In this document: in pieces, positions 20,483 through 32,265 of the stretch | Layout: each line of letters begins with the position of its first letter | Numbering within the stretch: the first letter of the stretch is position 1 | Origin: Zygnema cylindricum | Lineage: Eukaryota; Streptophyta; Zygnematophyceae; Zygnematales; Zygnemataceae | DNA length: 62,000 nt | Reading direction: 5' to 3' | NCBI GenBank assembly: GCA_037447655.1 | Contig: JBBHKE010003115.1 | Coordinates: 1 to 62,000 of the forward strand | Position numbers and translations under genes: made by a program | The notes under the pieces: model-generated | Databases searched by the model: none | Seen by the model: only the letters and a program-made list of their open reading frames with translations | Told to the model about the DNA's origin: nothing

Positions 20483-22387
20483 AGTTATTGCCCACCATCT
20501 ACAGTGCCTATGTTTCAACAAACAAACTTCACTTATTCGGAATTTACGATGGAGGGATTCCTTTTCGAAAAGCACTTATGGGAAATTGTTTCGGGACAAG
20601 TGAGGTGTCCGCCACCGGTCTTTGGTGGAACTCACTATGGAGATTCATCTGTGGCTTCCCAAAAAACCAACCGGAGTTCAGATGCAACGGAAGGTGAAAG
20701 GAAAATCATTGCAATAGAAAGGGGAAAAGGGGAGAAGGGTTAAGGAACGCCTGTGGTGAGGGGAGATAGGCTCTCGCCAAAAGTTCCACTTGTAGGGGTT
20801 ATAACTAAACCAAACACTAAAGAAATTGACCGAAAAAATTGGGACTGTAAAAACACTATAGCAAAACATCTCATACTTAGAAACGTGTCTAAGTCGATAG
20901 CTATAACTCGTATTCACCTAACCATGTCTTCAAAAATCTGGGAAACACTTTTTCAGATTTATAAGAGTGAGACTTTACTAAGGCACTTATTAGTAAAACA
21001 GGAAATAGAGGCCTATGTTTATAAAGGCGGTAGCATGATAGAGTTTTGCAATGATATTGTTAGGTTATATGTTGAGTTTGCTAGTGCAGGATATGTAGAA
21101 TTCGAGGAGATAAAAATTGACACACTAATCATAAAACTTCTAGATGAGTACGAAAACATCATTAACCGTATGCAGGAAATGTATTGCTCCTAATGGACTT
21201 GGGGAATTACCATGGGGATGATTCTTGTGAGGGAAATCACTTTGGAGCTTCGTAAGGGAAGTAAGAGGGTGAATGCACTGACAGTTGGTGGTGACTAGCG
21301 GAAGCGTGATGAATGGAATGATGGTGACTGGCGGAAGCGTGATGAGAGGAAGAAAGATAAAGATAAGCGTTATCAAACTTCGGTGGAAGGAGAGGAAGAG
21401 GAAAAGAAAGGGGAGCTTCAAAAGGAGAGGTTTGCTTCTTTTGTAGAGAACTGGGTCACTATATGACGGAATGTCCTTGTTTGGAAGAAATTAGAAAATT
21501 GAAATGTGAATGAGGAGGAAAAAGGGGAAGAGGAGAAACAGGATGAAGATATTTCGGAGCTTCTCCACATCGAAAGTATAGGGAAAAGAGAAAAGCACAC
21601 ACAAATTCCACAAAAGCATCAGTGTGCTTATAGAGGTATAAGGGAGGTAAAGAGAAATGAGGTACTTGAAAAAGTGAAAAATAATGATGATATTTTCATA
21701 GATATTTTGGAGACAGAAAATTGGTTGAAAGATGAGACGTCAACATATTCCATGGAAAGGGGAGAAGTAAATCTAGAGGGGGCTCCAAATGATAGGGGAG
21801 AAGAGGAATATTTAATGAAAGGTTTAGGGGAGGAGAAACATTTTTTGAGAATCAAAATAGAAAGTGATACTGGAAAGAATTCCATGGGAGAGAGTGAGGG
21901 AAGTTATGAAAATGGGGTAATTATCATGGACAAATATATGAGTACGGAAGATGTCGATTTTATGAGGAACTTAGTGGGGACTCTTGATTTAAGGATAAAT
22001 TAGGGGGGTAATGGATTTGACATCACTAATGGGAGTGATGCCATTTATAAAGGTGTGCTTGTAAAAGGGTTAGCATATGGGTATGTGTTGCATGTTCAGG
22101 ATGGGGCTGGTTGTTTGAATTGGAAGTGGAAATCAGGATTTAGCTCGGATGAAAAAAGGATGAGGTGGATAAACTCTTTGCTCCAAAAACCCGGATTTAT
22201 GAGAACAGGCATGCAAAATAAAATATGTGATGCAATTATTATTTCAATTATCAAATATAATGTTTGAAATATAAGGGTATTCACTTAGAGTTTTATGAGA
22301 TAAAAGAAAAGGAAAAGAAAAAAAAAACAAATTTGTTTTGTTATTAAGTGTGAGTTGAAAGAAAAGTAGACTAGAAAATAAAAGGAG
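20483..22387 (+). pseudogene. Family-1 copy C: gag-X reading frame, broken
   Basis: It follows the B and D order: Gag start (YSEFTMEGFLFEKHLWEIV), Gag helical part (20,753-21,193), knuckle (CRELGHYMTEC region, about 21,440-21,480), acidic X (21,506-22,003) and C-terminal X block (22,055-22,267). Stops occur near 20,741, 21,191 and 22,001, and there are frame changes. There is no pol. It ends in the purine tract AAAATAAAAGGAG before the LTR at 22,388. Confidence 0.75.
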
Positions 22388-22675
22388 TGTTAAAATGTGT
22401 GTATTTTCTAGGTCTCTAATTACGCCACCGTATGTTGAAAAATAGTATTATGTATTTTATCTCTTTTGTTAGTCTATGGTCATTGTGCAAGTCTCATACT
22501 TGTCGCACTCACTGAGAACTGCAAGGCAACCATGGTTGTCTCAGACAGATAAGAAGAAAGGCAGAAGTAACACCCCTTGAAACGTTTAATGTCACGAGCA
22601 TGAATTGTCAGAAGACATGCAATAGAAACACTCCTTGCAAAAGAATATAGATAGGAGTAAAATAAACTTTGTGTG
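22388..22675 (+). repeat. Family-1 LTR fragment, 3' of copy C
   Basis: It starts TGTTAAAATGTGTGTATTTT and keeps the GGCAACCATGGTTG-type block. It is cut near 22,675 by the end of the minus-strand LTR of copy D. Confidence 0.7.
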
Positions 22676-23835
22676 CTCCATTGCCCACAGAAATCGCAGA
22701 TCTAAAAGAAGCTTATCTAGATAGTGCCGACTCCAAGTTGATACAAACCCAAATGACTGACCCCTTGACAATCACAACCCCATTATAGCTTCACCCCTGT
22801 GAAATAAGACTTTCTTTGTGCTCAGTTCCACCACAGAATGCAAAGTTAGAATATGAGTTTTTGACACATTCACCCACTTTGAATTTCCTTTAGAAATGCA
22901 GCCACCCTGGCACGGGAAAACTCTGACTGACTACACCCCTGTGAAGCGTGGACTCCCTTGAGTTTGCAGCAAAAAGAATCACTGAAAATAGTTAAGTAAA
23001 TTAATCGTTATGGCTGGCCAAAGTTTGCCATTTATACAAGGTGCTCTCTGGGAGAGGCAACTACCTACCCAAAATATTCTAAGTCCTATTCCCACTCTAA
23101 AACTCTATCTACTGAAGTACGGCACCAATCAAATTACTGTGTCGTACAGAAAAGTACAGGTGTCGGTGTACTTTGTGTACAAACATTGTACAACATGGCC
23201 AAAATGTCAACACGTGTCAAATCACGATTTGTTCTTGTAATCTCCGGAGTTCCCGAAATCCAATGTTATCACGCCACGTGTCATCTGACGTGGCAAAGAC
23301 CCTAAAACGCCAAAAGTACCTCTTCCGTGATAGCAGCGCCTATCGCGGCCGTCTGATCAAAAACCGGCTATAATCCAAGCTGCTAAAATTCAACGCGCGG
23401 TATTTGTTTCGCTATCGAAACAAATGCGCGATATCCGTTCCGTACCCATACCGTACTCCGTACTCAATCAAACTGTATCTATGCACTAAGTATCTATTCT
23501 CCGTTAAACGAATTAATCTACGTGTAACAATTTATATATTTATCAAACCCTACATATCGTAATATGTGTCCTAGACTTAACGGTTAGAGCTAACAGCTAT
23601 GGGATCTTGACGGACGGCAGGTACCACGATCAATTCCTGGGTCCGTTAAGTACCTTTCGGTAAATCTATCTAATCCACCCCCTGTGTTCTCTAGTGAGCT
23701 TAGGCAGCCATGGCTCTAGCTCCCTATTAAGCCTTCAGTGACTACAACAAGTGTGGGGGCTTGGAGAAGGGAGTCAGGGACAAACTGCCTTTGCTCTTTT
23801 TCTATAAAGACCTAGAAAATACTCAAATATCAACA
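22676..23835 (-). repeat. Copy D 3' LTR
   Basis: On the minus strand it begins TGTTGATATTTGAG at 23,835 and runs to GGGCAATGGAG near 22,676, about a dozen bases short of the usual end. It is closest to the element B LTRs and contains the CTTGTATAAATGG TATA-like segment. Confidence 0.75.
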
Positions 23836-25798
23836 CTCCCCTTATTTTCTAGTTCACTTCCTTTCAACTCTTACAAACAAATAAACAAACACTCCTTCCC
23901 CTATTTTCTTTTTCTTTTTCTTTTTCCATTTATAAAACTTAAGAAAAATACTCTCGTATTTAAAACAATGCATTAGATGAACTGAAATAATAATTGCATC
24001 ACACATTTCATTTAGCACCCCACTTATCATAAATCCGATCACAGATTTTATCCACCTCCTCCCTTTTTCATCCAACCAGAATCTATTTTCCCTTTTGCAT
24101 TTCCAACAGTCAGCCCCATCTGCAACCTGCAACACATACCCGGATGATAACCCTTTTACAGGCACATCTTCACAAGCCACATCACACTAAGTAGTGATGT
24201 CAAATCCATCCACCCTCAAATATTCCCAAAAAACACTAATCCCCACTAAGTTCCTCATAAGATCTACATCTTCCGTACTCATATTTTTATCTATGATAAT
24301 TACCTCATTTTCTGAACTTTCCTCACTCTCTCCTTTGGAATTCTTTCCACTATCACTTTCTAATTTAATTCCCAATAAATATTTCTTCTCCCCTAAACCT
24401 TTTATCAAATATTTCTCTTCTCCCCTATCCTTTAAAACCTCTTCGAGTTTCACTTCTCCCTTTTCCTCGGAATCCGTTGAAGTCTCCCTTTCCGACCAGT
24501 TTTTTGTTTCCCTATTATCTACAAAATTATTCTCATTAATTTTATCTTTCTCGTTTTCACTTGTGGATCCTAGATCTGACTTTCTCATTTCTAAGTCATA
24601 CACTCTACACTCCTCGACATCCTCAAGTAACTCCTCTCTCTTTACTTCCCTTATACCTCCAAAAGCACACTGTTGCTTTCGTGGAATTTCTGTGTGCTTT
24701 TCTCTCTTCCCCATACTACTAATCCGGAGAAGCTCTAAAATAACTTCATCCTCTTTCTCTTCTTCCCCTTCTTCCTCCTCATCCACATTCCAACTTCTAA
24801 GTTTTTCCAAACAAGGGCATTCCTCCATATAATGACCCGGTTCCCTACAAAAGAAGCAAACCCCCTTTTTCAAAGCTCCCTTTTCTTTTCCTCTCCCTCT
24901 CTTTCCACCAAAGTTTCAATAAGGTTTACCTTTGTCTTTCTTCCTCTCATCACGCTTCCGCTCGTCACCACCGTTCCTCTCATCACGCTTCCGCCAATCA
25001 CCACCAGCTATAAATGCATTCACTCTGTCGCTTCCCCTACGAAGCTCCAAAGTGCTTTCCCTCACAAGAATTATCCCCATGGTAAAGCTCGAAGTCCATG
25101 AGGAGACATCCATTCCATATATAAGACAAATGATGTTTTTGTACTCATCTGGGAGTTTCATAAATAGTGTATAAATCTTCCTATCCTCAGATTCTACATA
25201 TCCTGCACTAGCAAGTTCAACATATAGCGCAACAATATCATTGCAAAACTCAATCATGCTACCGCCTTTATAACCATATGCATCTATTTCTTGTTTTACT
25301 AATTGCTGCCTTTGAATAGTCTCACTCTTATAAATCTGACTTAGTGCTTCCCATATCTCTGAAGACTTCGTTAAGTTTATAAAAGTGATAGATATGGACT
25401 TAGGCACGTTTCTAAGTATGAGATGCTTTGCTATAAAGTTTTTGTATTCCCATATTTTTCTGTATTTTTTTTCACTTTTAATCCCTACAAGTGGTACCAT
25501 AGCTGAGAGCCTAGCTCCCCTCACCATAGGTGTCCCTTTTTCCTTCTCCCCTATTTCCCCATCCACAGCAAGGTTATTCCCTTCACCTTCCGTTGAATTT
25601 AATCTTCAGTTGATATTTTGGGCAGCCTCAGATGATTCTCCATAGTGAGCTCCTCCAAAGCCCTGTGGCGGACACCTCACTTGTCCCGAAACAAATCCCC
25701 ATAAGTGCTTCTCGAAAAGCAATCCCTCCATTGTAAACTCCCAACAAGTGAAGTGTGTTCCTTCAAACATAGGCACCCTAGATGGTGGGCCCCTAACC
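23836..25798 (-). pseudogene. Family-1 copy D: nearly intact gag-X fusion frame
   Basis: One frame runs from about 25,818 to 23,854 (about 650 codons), broken only by in-frame stops near 25,606, 24,916 (TGG to TGA in PYWNFGG) and 24,187. In order: GPPSRVPMFEGTHF Gag start; Gag helices (IWEALSQIYKSET, EFCNDIVALYVELASAGYV); basic patch; CCHC knuckle CFFCREPGHYMEEC (about 24,860); IPRKQQCAFGGI; acidic X; then DVPVKGLSSGYVLQV and RWIKSVIGFMISGVLNEMCD. The same frame carries through all parts, which argues that Gag and X were made as one protein. It has no protease, integrase or polymerase, so movement would need a helper element. Confidence 0.8.
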
Positions 25799-26056
25799 AG
25801 AAATTCTATGGGCTCCATTGCCACACAGAATTCCCAGGTCCAAACAAAGCTAATCTAGATAGTGCCAACTCCAAGTTGATATAAACCCGAATGACCGACC
25901 CCTTGACAATCACAAACCCATTATAGCTTCACCCATGTGAAATAAGACTTTATGTGTGCTCAGTTCCACCACATAATGCAAAGTTAGAATATGAGTTTTT
26001 GACACATTCAACCACTTTGACTTTCCCTTAGAAATGCAGCCACCCTAGCAGGAAAA
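25799..26056 (-). repeat. Copy D 5' LTR fragment
   Basis: It matches the last 250 bases of the family-1 LTR (CTCAGTTCCACC..., GGCACTATCTAGATTAG on the minus strand). It is cut at 26,056 by the plus-strand LTR starting TGTTGAAAAG. Confidence 0.7.
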
Positions 26057-26900
26057 TGTTGAAAAGAGTAGTTTTTGTATTTTCTTGGTCTAAAATAAAT
26101 TAGCGGAAACATATATAGAAAATGATGGCAGCCTGCCTCCATCTCTTCTCTCTTTCCCCCATACTTGTTGTAGTCACTGAAAGAGAGAGAGAGCGATGGA
26201 GCCATGGCTGCCTTAGATCCATAGGAAGGACTAAAGAGTGACTTAAGTCACTCTCAACAAAAGGTTGAGTACGGCAAGACTCGAACCCCCGACCGGTAGA
26301 GCGCGGCGTAGCCGTTAGCTCTAACCTGTCTGTCGTAGAAGTCCGTTAGATGATATAGGGTTTCATTTATATTTAAACTATTGTATTACACTGAAATGAT
26401 TTAACTGAATCATGGACGTGGCATGACGTGGCGCCGTGTGGAAGGATGACATTCGGTCGCGAGAATTCCGGAGAATATACGAACGAGTGGAAAAATGACA
26501 CGCGTCCACTCAGTAGCCTTGTCGTACACCGGCCCTACAGAAAGGACATCGGCCGTAGTACCTTTGTGTACTTTACAGTAATATGATTGGTTCGTACTCT
26601 AGTAGATAGGGGTTGTGAGAGAGATTTAGGACTTAGGAAATTTTGGTAGATAGACATCTCTCTCTCTAAAAGAGCCTTGTATAAATTGGCATTTTTGCCG
26701 CCTCATAACTTATCGGCTGGTTGGCCGTTTTCAGTGATTCTTTTTGCTACGGACTCAGGGGAGTCCACGCTACACAGGGGTGCAATCAAATTGTCAGTTT
26801 GCCTTCTTGGGCAGCAGTGGTTGTGGCTTAAAGTGGGTTAGTTAAATACTATCTAGAGGCTTCTTGTATTCTATGGTCCAATGGAGGACACACAATTGCA
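26057..26900 (+). repeat. Plus-strand LTR of the pol-bearing group
   Basis: It starts TGTTGAAAAGAGTAG and ends CACACAATTGCA (844 bp). It holds GTAGTCACTGAA, GAGCCATGGCTGCC, a TATA-like CCTTGTATAAATTGG at about 26,680, and on the opposite strand a GGGGTTCGAGTC B-box-like motif. Flanks do not show a clear 5-bp duplication. After it the sequence changes straight to minus-strand pol. Confidence 0.65.
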
Positions 26901-29900
26901 GCTTAAGCCCATAAAGTGATTTTATCAGTTTGCATACCTTGCATTCTTCCCCACTTTCCACGAATCCTTTCGGTCGTCTCATGTAAATTTCTTCTTGCAA
27001 CTCTCCGTATAACAAGGCGGTTTTAATATCCATCTGGTGTATTTCCATATCCTCTGCTGCAGCTAAACTTAAGAGGATTTTGACAGAAGGAAATCTGACT
27101 AAAGGTGCAAAGTTTTCTTCAGAATCTATTCCTCTTTTGTGAGTATAACCTTTAGCAACCAACCTAGCCTTGAATCTTTCGATAGTATTATCTGGGTTTA
27201 GTTTAAGCTTAAAAACCCACTTACATCCAATCCGATTTCGGTTCATGGGACAATCTACCTACTCCCATGTATTGGCTTCCATGATGGTAGCCATTTTTTC
27301 ATTTATGGCAGTTATCCACCTGCTACTTTCTTGGGTGTTTATGGCCTCTAAGTATGTTTGAGGTTCATCTGGGTGAGACATCTTTGTAAGTTGATTATTT
27401 ACTTGTCTTTCTTGAAGTCGTTTGCTACTTCTTTTTCCCCCTTCAAAATCTGACGCCGGTATGGAAGGCATCTTCGAGTTTCATTTAGAAAGATTTTCAG
27501 TTCCCCTATCTCCCAATTCCGGTATCTCATCAAGTGCCTTATCGGTTTCCACTTCGTATTCGAGCGTTGTCTTGGATGTTGTTCTTTCCTCCGTCTCCTT
27601 CGATAACTCTGCACATTTTTCCCTTTCTCCATCTTACTTCTCCTCGTTTTCAAAGTAAAAGTCACAAAACTGATCCGGTACAAATCTGATTTTGACTTTC
27701 TTATTATATTTGAATGGATCAATGGACTCCTTCATTCATCACCACTATGTGTTTTACCAAAATTATATCTCTCTTTTTCAAATCATAAACCCAATATCCT
27801 TTTGTGCTCTCATCATATCCTACAAGATATCACGGTTTCCCTCTTCCCTCTAACTTCCATTTTGTTTTATCAGAATCCAAACAGTAGACTTGACTTCCGA
27901 ACACTCTCAAGCTAGACAAATTTGGTTTTCTTCCCCTCCACCTCTCATAGGGAGTTTCCTCCTTATTTGCTGAAGTTGTGACTCTATTGTTGATGAAGTA
28001 AGCAGAGTTCATAGACTCGGCCCAAAACTGCAATCCTATCATATTATCATTTAGCATACTTTTAGACATATCGCCTAGAGTTCTATTCACTCTTTCTACT
28101 ACTTCATTTTGTTTCGGATTATAAGGAACAGTTTTCTCATGATGAATTCTTTCCTCTTTAGGAAGTTCTTCAAATTCCCTTGAGGTGTATTCTTTCAGAT
28201 TATCACTTTTTATCTCTTTTATTGAGGTTTCATGCAATTTTTCACACCATACTTAATATTTTTTGAAACATCTTAATACCTCTGACTTATGTCCGAGAAA
28301 GTATACCTTAGTATATTTAGACCAATCATCTGTGATGGTTAGCATCCATCATTTCCCCCCATGTGAAGCATACCTATTTGGTCCCCAAACATCACTATAA
28401 ATCAGATCCAATACTTTTTATCTTCTAAATGTGGATGCCTTTGGGAATGGAAGTCTATAAATCTTCCCTTGGGCATATCCACTACAATCATCCGAGGTCT
28501 CATTATCCTCAAAAGTAATTCCAACCACTATTTCTTTTTCTTCATTTTCTTTAATCTATCTAGATGCACATGCCCCAACCTCTTGTGCCAAATCATCATA
28601 TGACTTCCACACGAGTAGAGAACACTCTTTTCATTACAAAGTGCATTTTTGAACATTCCTTGACTACCCTTTTCAGCTATGAAATAAACCTCATCATTAA
28701 AACTTGTTGTGAAGATACCTTTCTTAGTTCTTGTTTCAAACTCCTTTTCATCTAGGACACCTGTAAAGACTAGGTTCTTGCTAAGCTGTGGAATGTAAAG
28801 GACATCTGAGAGTGTTACAATTGAGGCCTTTTCATCAACTAGAACCTTTAAATTAGCATATCCAATAAGACTTGTGGTTTCTACTTTACCATCTCCGTAC
28901 TTTATCTCAACTGTTGGAATTTTCCTCAATTTAATGAACCACCTCTTATCTTTGCACATATGCATTGAGGCCTCTGATTCTATGATCCACCCATCCTCGG
29001 GTGGGTCCTTTTTACCTCCGAAAGCACATTTCTGTCTCCGTGGAATGTCGGCATGCTTCTCAATGGTTTTCGGATTAAGGAGAAGCTCCTCAAGCTCTTC
29101 TTCCGGTTTGGTTGTTTCATCTTCTTCCTAGTCTTGAACATAAGTCATAAAAGCCTTTTTCTTTCCTCCATCCCTTGATGTTCCTTGTCCGTCTTTAAGT
29201 AGGAGATCTGCAAGTTTGACACAATCAACCATATAATGTCCCAGTTTCTTGCAGAAGTGACACAGTCCACCTCGAGGAGCTCCTCTCCTCTGTCGATCAA
29301 ATCTGCCACCTCCTTGTCCTCTTCTTCCAAAATTTTGATAGGGATCCTTTCCTTTTTCCTCATCACGCTTCCGCCAATGCTTGCACACTCGGACTTCCTC
29401 TCCTAAGTTCTATGGTGCTCTCTTTTACTAAAATCATTCCCACTGTATCATCCCAATTCCAATTGCTATCACCTATATCTTGCAATCAGTTAATGATATT
29501 CTTATAGTCTTCAGGTAGTTTTATCATCAATGTATTTACTCTTTGTCTCTCAGACCATGAGTTACCTGCACTCTCTAGTTCACCAAATAATGCTCATAAA
29601 TCATTGCAATAAGCATTCATACTTCCTCCCTTATAAGTATAGGCTCCAATCATATTTTCTGCCAGCTGTTGCTGCTGCAATGATCCACTCTTATATTTGT
29701 TAACTAATGATAGTCAAATCTGATTGGAAGATCTGACATACATAAGGGGAATGGCAATGCCCTTCATTAGACTTTTGAGAATTAACAGTTTACAACCTTG
29801 TTCTTATAGTTCCACTTTTCATACTCTGACTGTTCAGTGTGACTCCCTCTCACCATTGTTGGTGGTGCTGTTGTCGGTAACGTCTTTGACAATGGATTTC

Positions 29901-30172
29901 CTCGAGATGCGACTCCTCCTTTTTCTCCTTCCATGACAATTTCCTCCTCTTTCTTGACGTCATCGGTGATGGTGGTAGATGTTCTGGCGGCTGTAATGGT
30001 GGAGGTGCCAGAAAAATATGTTCCTCCAAACCCCGATGGAGGTGGGCATCGAATTTGTCCGGACACTATGCCCCATATATGCTTCTCAAAGAGTTCCCCC
30101 TCCATTATCATTTCCCAATAAAAAAAGTCTGATCCATCAAATATGGGCACCCAAGAGGGTGGGCCCATAACT
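26901..30172 (-). pseudogene. Decayed autonomous copia element: gag, protease region, integrase, start of reverse transcriptase
   Basis: Reading down the minus strand: Gag start (MGPPSWVPIFDGSDFFYWEM, 30,160); CCHC knuckle CHFCKKLGHYMVDC (about 29,260); IPRRQKCAFGGKKDP (about 29,030); a protease-region stretch WIIESEASMHM where the usual Asp-Ser-Gly reads ESE; integrase zinc-binding start WHKRLGHVHLDRL (about 28,580); integrase core with SDNLKEYTSREFEE and PKQNEVVERVNRTL (Asp and Glu of the triad); then reverse transcriptase up to MDIKTALLYGELQEEIYM and IKSLYGLK. The element stops before YVDD at the junction with the LTR at 26,900. Many stops and frame changes show it is dead. It shares the Gag start and the CAFGG motif with the pol-less copies and is the likely parental type. 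Confidence 0.85.
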
Positions 30173-31122
30173 TGCAATTATGTGGTCTCTTTTTACCCAC
30201 AGAATGGGCAGCCTATGTAAAGACTCTAGGATAATATATGCCCCTTCCTCTTTCCCAATGAATAAGTGCCACCCTGGCACACAAGTATTCGGACCACCCT
30301 CACCTCTGTGAGGGCGCGACTCCCCTGAGTTGAATGCAAAAAGAATCATTGAATTTGCTCCCCTAAGGCCCGACTCCGTTGAGTTGAATGCAAAAAGAAT
30401 CACTGAATTTGCTCCACTAAGCAGTAAGTTATGGCTGGTCAAAGATGACCTTTATAGTTACAAGCTCTCTTAGAGAGAGGTACCTAAATTTCACTAAGTC
30501 CTGGTCTGCCTACTCACAGCCATCTACTACTAAACCCTAGTCCAATAGGAACACTGTATAGTACAAGAAGGTACAGTGACCGATGTACTTTTTGTATTAC
30601 CATTGTATGACATGGCCTTCAAGGTGACGCCTGTCAAATCGGGAGCCATGGTTCCTCCTCCCATCTTTTCCGGTATCCAGTAATGTGGCGCCACGTGGCA
30701 TCGCGTGACGGTATCTCCAAAGGCGGCCAAAAGCTCATTCCGGGTGGCGGCCGCAACAACGGCCGTCCGATCAAATATATTTACATGGTTCGGATTCGCG
30801 TCCGTGTAGGAATTGTTTCACATGCGCCTCGTCGTCAGTTTCGTGTGAATTAGTTGTCGCGATGTTATTTATATACTTTTCAAACCATATTAGTGTATCT
30901 CTATTTCAACAACTTAATGGATTAGGCAGCATGTTATTCTGGGCTCCTCAAGACCAAGGTTCAAATCTGGACGGTCAACATTTTGGTAAAATGCTTTCTA
31001 CTTCAGTCTGCCACCTTCAAAAATAAGGCGGCAACCATGGAGTGTCTTTGATCCTCTCTCTCTCTCTCTTTAGAGTCTAACTAAAATAGAGAAGTGAACT
31101 ATTAATTACCTTTTTTCAACAA
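30173..31122 (-). repeat. 5' LTR of the autonomous copia element
   Basis: On the minus strand it starts TGTTGAAAAAAGG (31,122) and ends CATAATTGCA (30,173), followed by AGTTATGGGCCCACC. It contains two near-copies of GAATGCAAAAAGAATCA-TGAA (about 30,320-30,420), a local duplication. Confidence 0.7.
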
Positions 31123-31436
31123 TATTTTTGACTCTATATAGCGTGACATGTCACGTGTAGCAAATTGTTTTGTAATCCATGTAACGGAATAACAACGGTT
31201 CAGTACGACGGCATAAAGCATACACTTGTACGGTACGAACCATACAATTATCGCCGATAGTTATCGGTATAGGTGTTATCGCCATAAAAAACCGATATTA
31301 TAGGTGTTTTATTGGCAAAAACACCAGTTTCGAAACATTGTGCCAAAATATCAATTATCGCCAAGTCAAAAAAAGATACATGTCGATTATTACCAAAACC
31401 CTACTGATACACAACACTACTAGCTACACCGTGAAT

Positions 31437-31905
31437 CGCTATTAGCGTTAATAACGCTAATGATGTGCCCCCAAATTTTGACCCTCGAATCCAAAATAGA
31501 GTTAATAACTCTTAATGTTTTTTTACTTTAATTTAGGAACTATTAAGTTAGCGTAAATAACTCTAATTTGGAGAGTTTTAAAATAGTGTAATGTACAAAA
31601 TGCGTCTGTCTGTACTAAAACTGTTTGTTATTTTGTACAATTGTACAAAAAATGCGTCATCTAAAGGCGTCAGACCTAAAAGTGAGTGCATCAACACAAA
31701 AAGATTTGATTGTCCAAAGATAAAACCAGTTGAAAATCGCGCGAACCTGTTCTCACATGTTCAAACCTCGACTATGTGAACACACGCTATACCGATTACA
31801 CTATGGCAAAAAATGTGCCCAAATTAGAGTTACTAATAAACTAGAGTTTAATATTTTTTTTGAAAATTTTGAAAATTCCAAATTAGCGTTAATAACACTA
31901 GTTGT
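31437..31905. mobile_element. MITE-like element, one end clear
   Basis: After TA at 31,435 the sequence starts CACCGTGAATCGCTATTAGC, the family end seen at 53,229. The far end is less clear; ATTAGCGTTAATAACACTAG at about 31,880-31,900 is an inverted match to the inner part of the left end. There is no coding capacity. Confidence 0.45.
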
Positions 31906-32044
31906 TTTTTAACCCTATGGAGTAGACTAGCTACACACTGGACGTGTGGCGATAAAGGTAAAAGGTGTCTCCTTTCCTTTCCCTTTTTCGGACACATTGT
32001 TGTCCCCATCGTCTGCCTCCTCCGTTGGAGCAGATGCTGCTGCA

Positions 32045-32265
32045 AGAAACCTCACTCCAAAAAACCCTGGTGGAGTTCCCTCAGGTGGTCGTTTCACTTT
32101 TCCACTGACAATACCCTAGTATCGTTTTTCACACAAAGCCCTATCATCATGGATTCCCAATAAATGAACCCAGATCCGTTAAAGATGGGCACCCTAGAGG
32201 GTGGTTCCCAATAAATGAACCCAGATCCGTTAAAGATGGGCACCCTAGAGGGTGGGCCAATAACC
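32045..32265 (-). pseudogene. Gag head fragment with tandem duplication
   Basis: On the minus strand it gives GPPSRVPIFNGSGF-type Gag start sequence. A block of about 60 bp (TTCCCAATAAATGAACCCAG on the plus strand) is repeated twice at about 32,150-32,255. Nothing of the remaining gag-pol is left. Confidence 0.6.
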
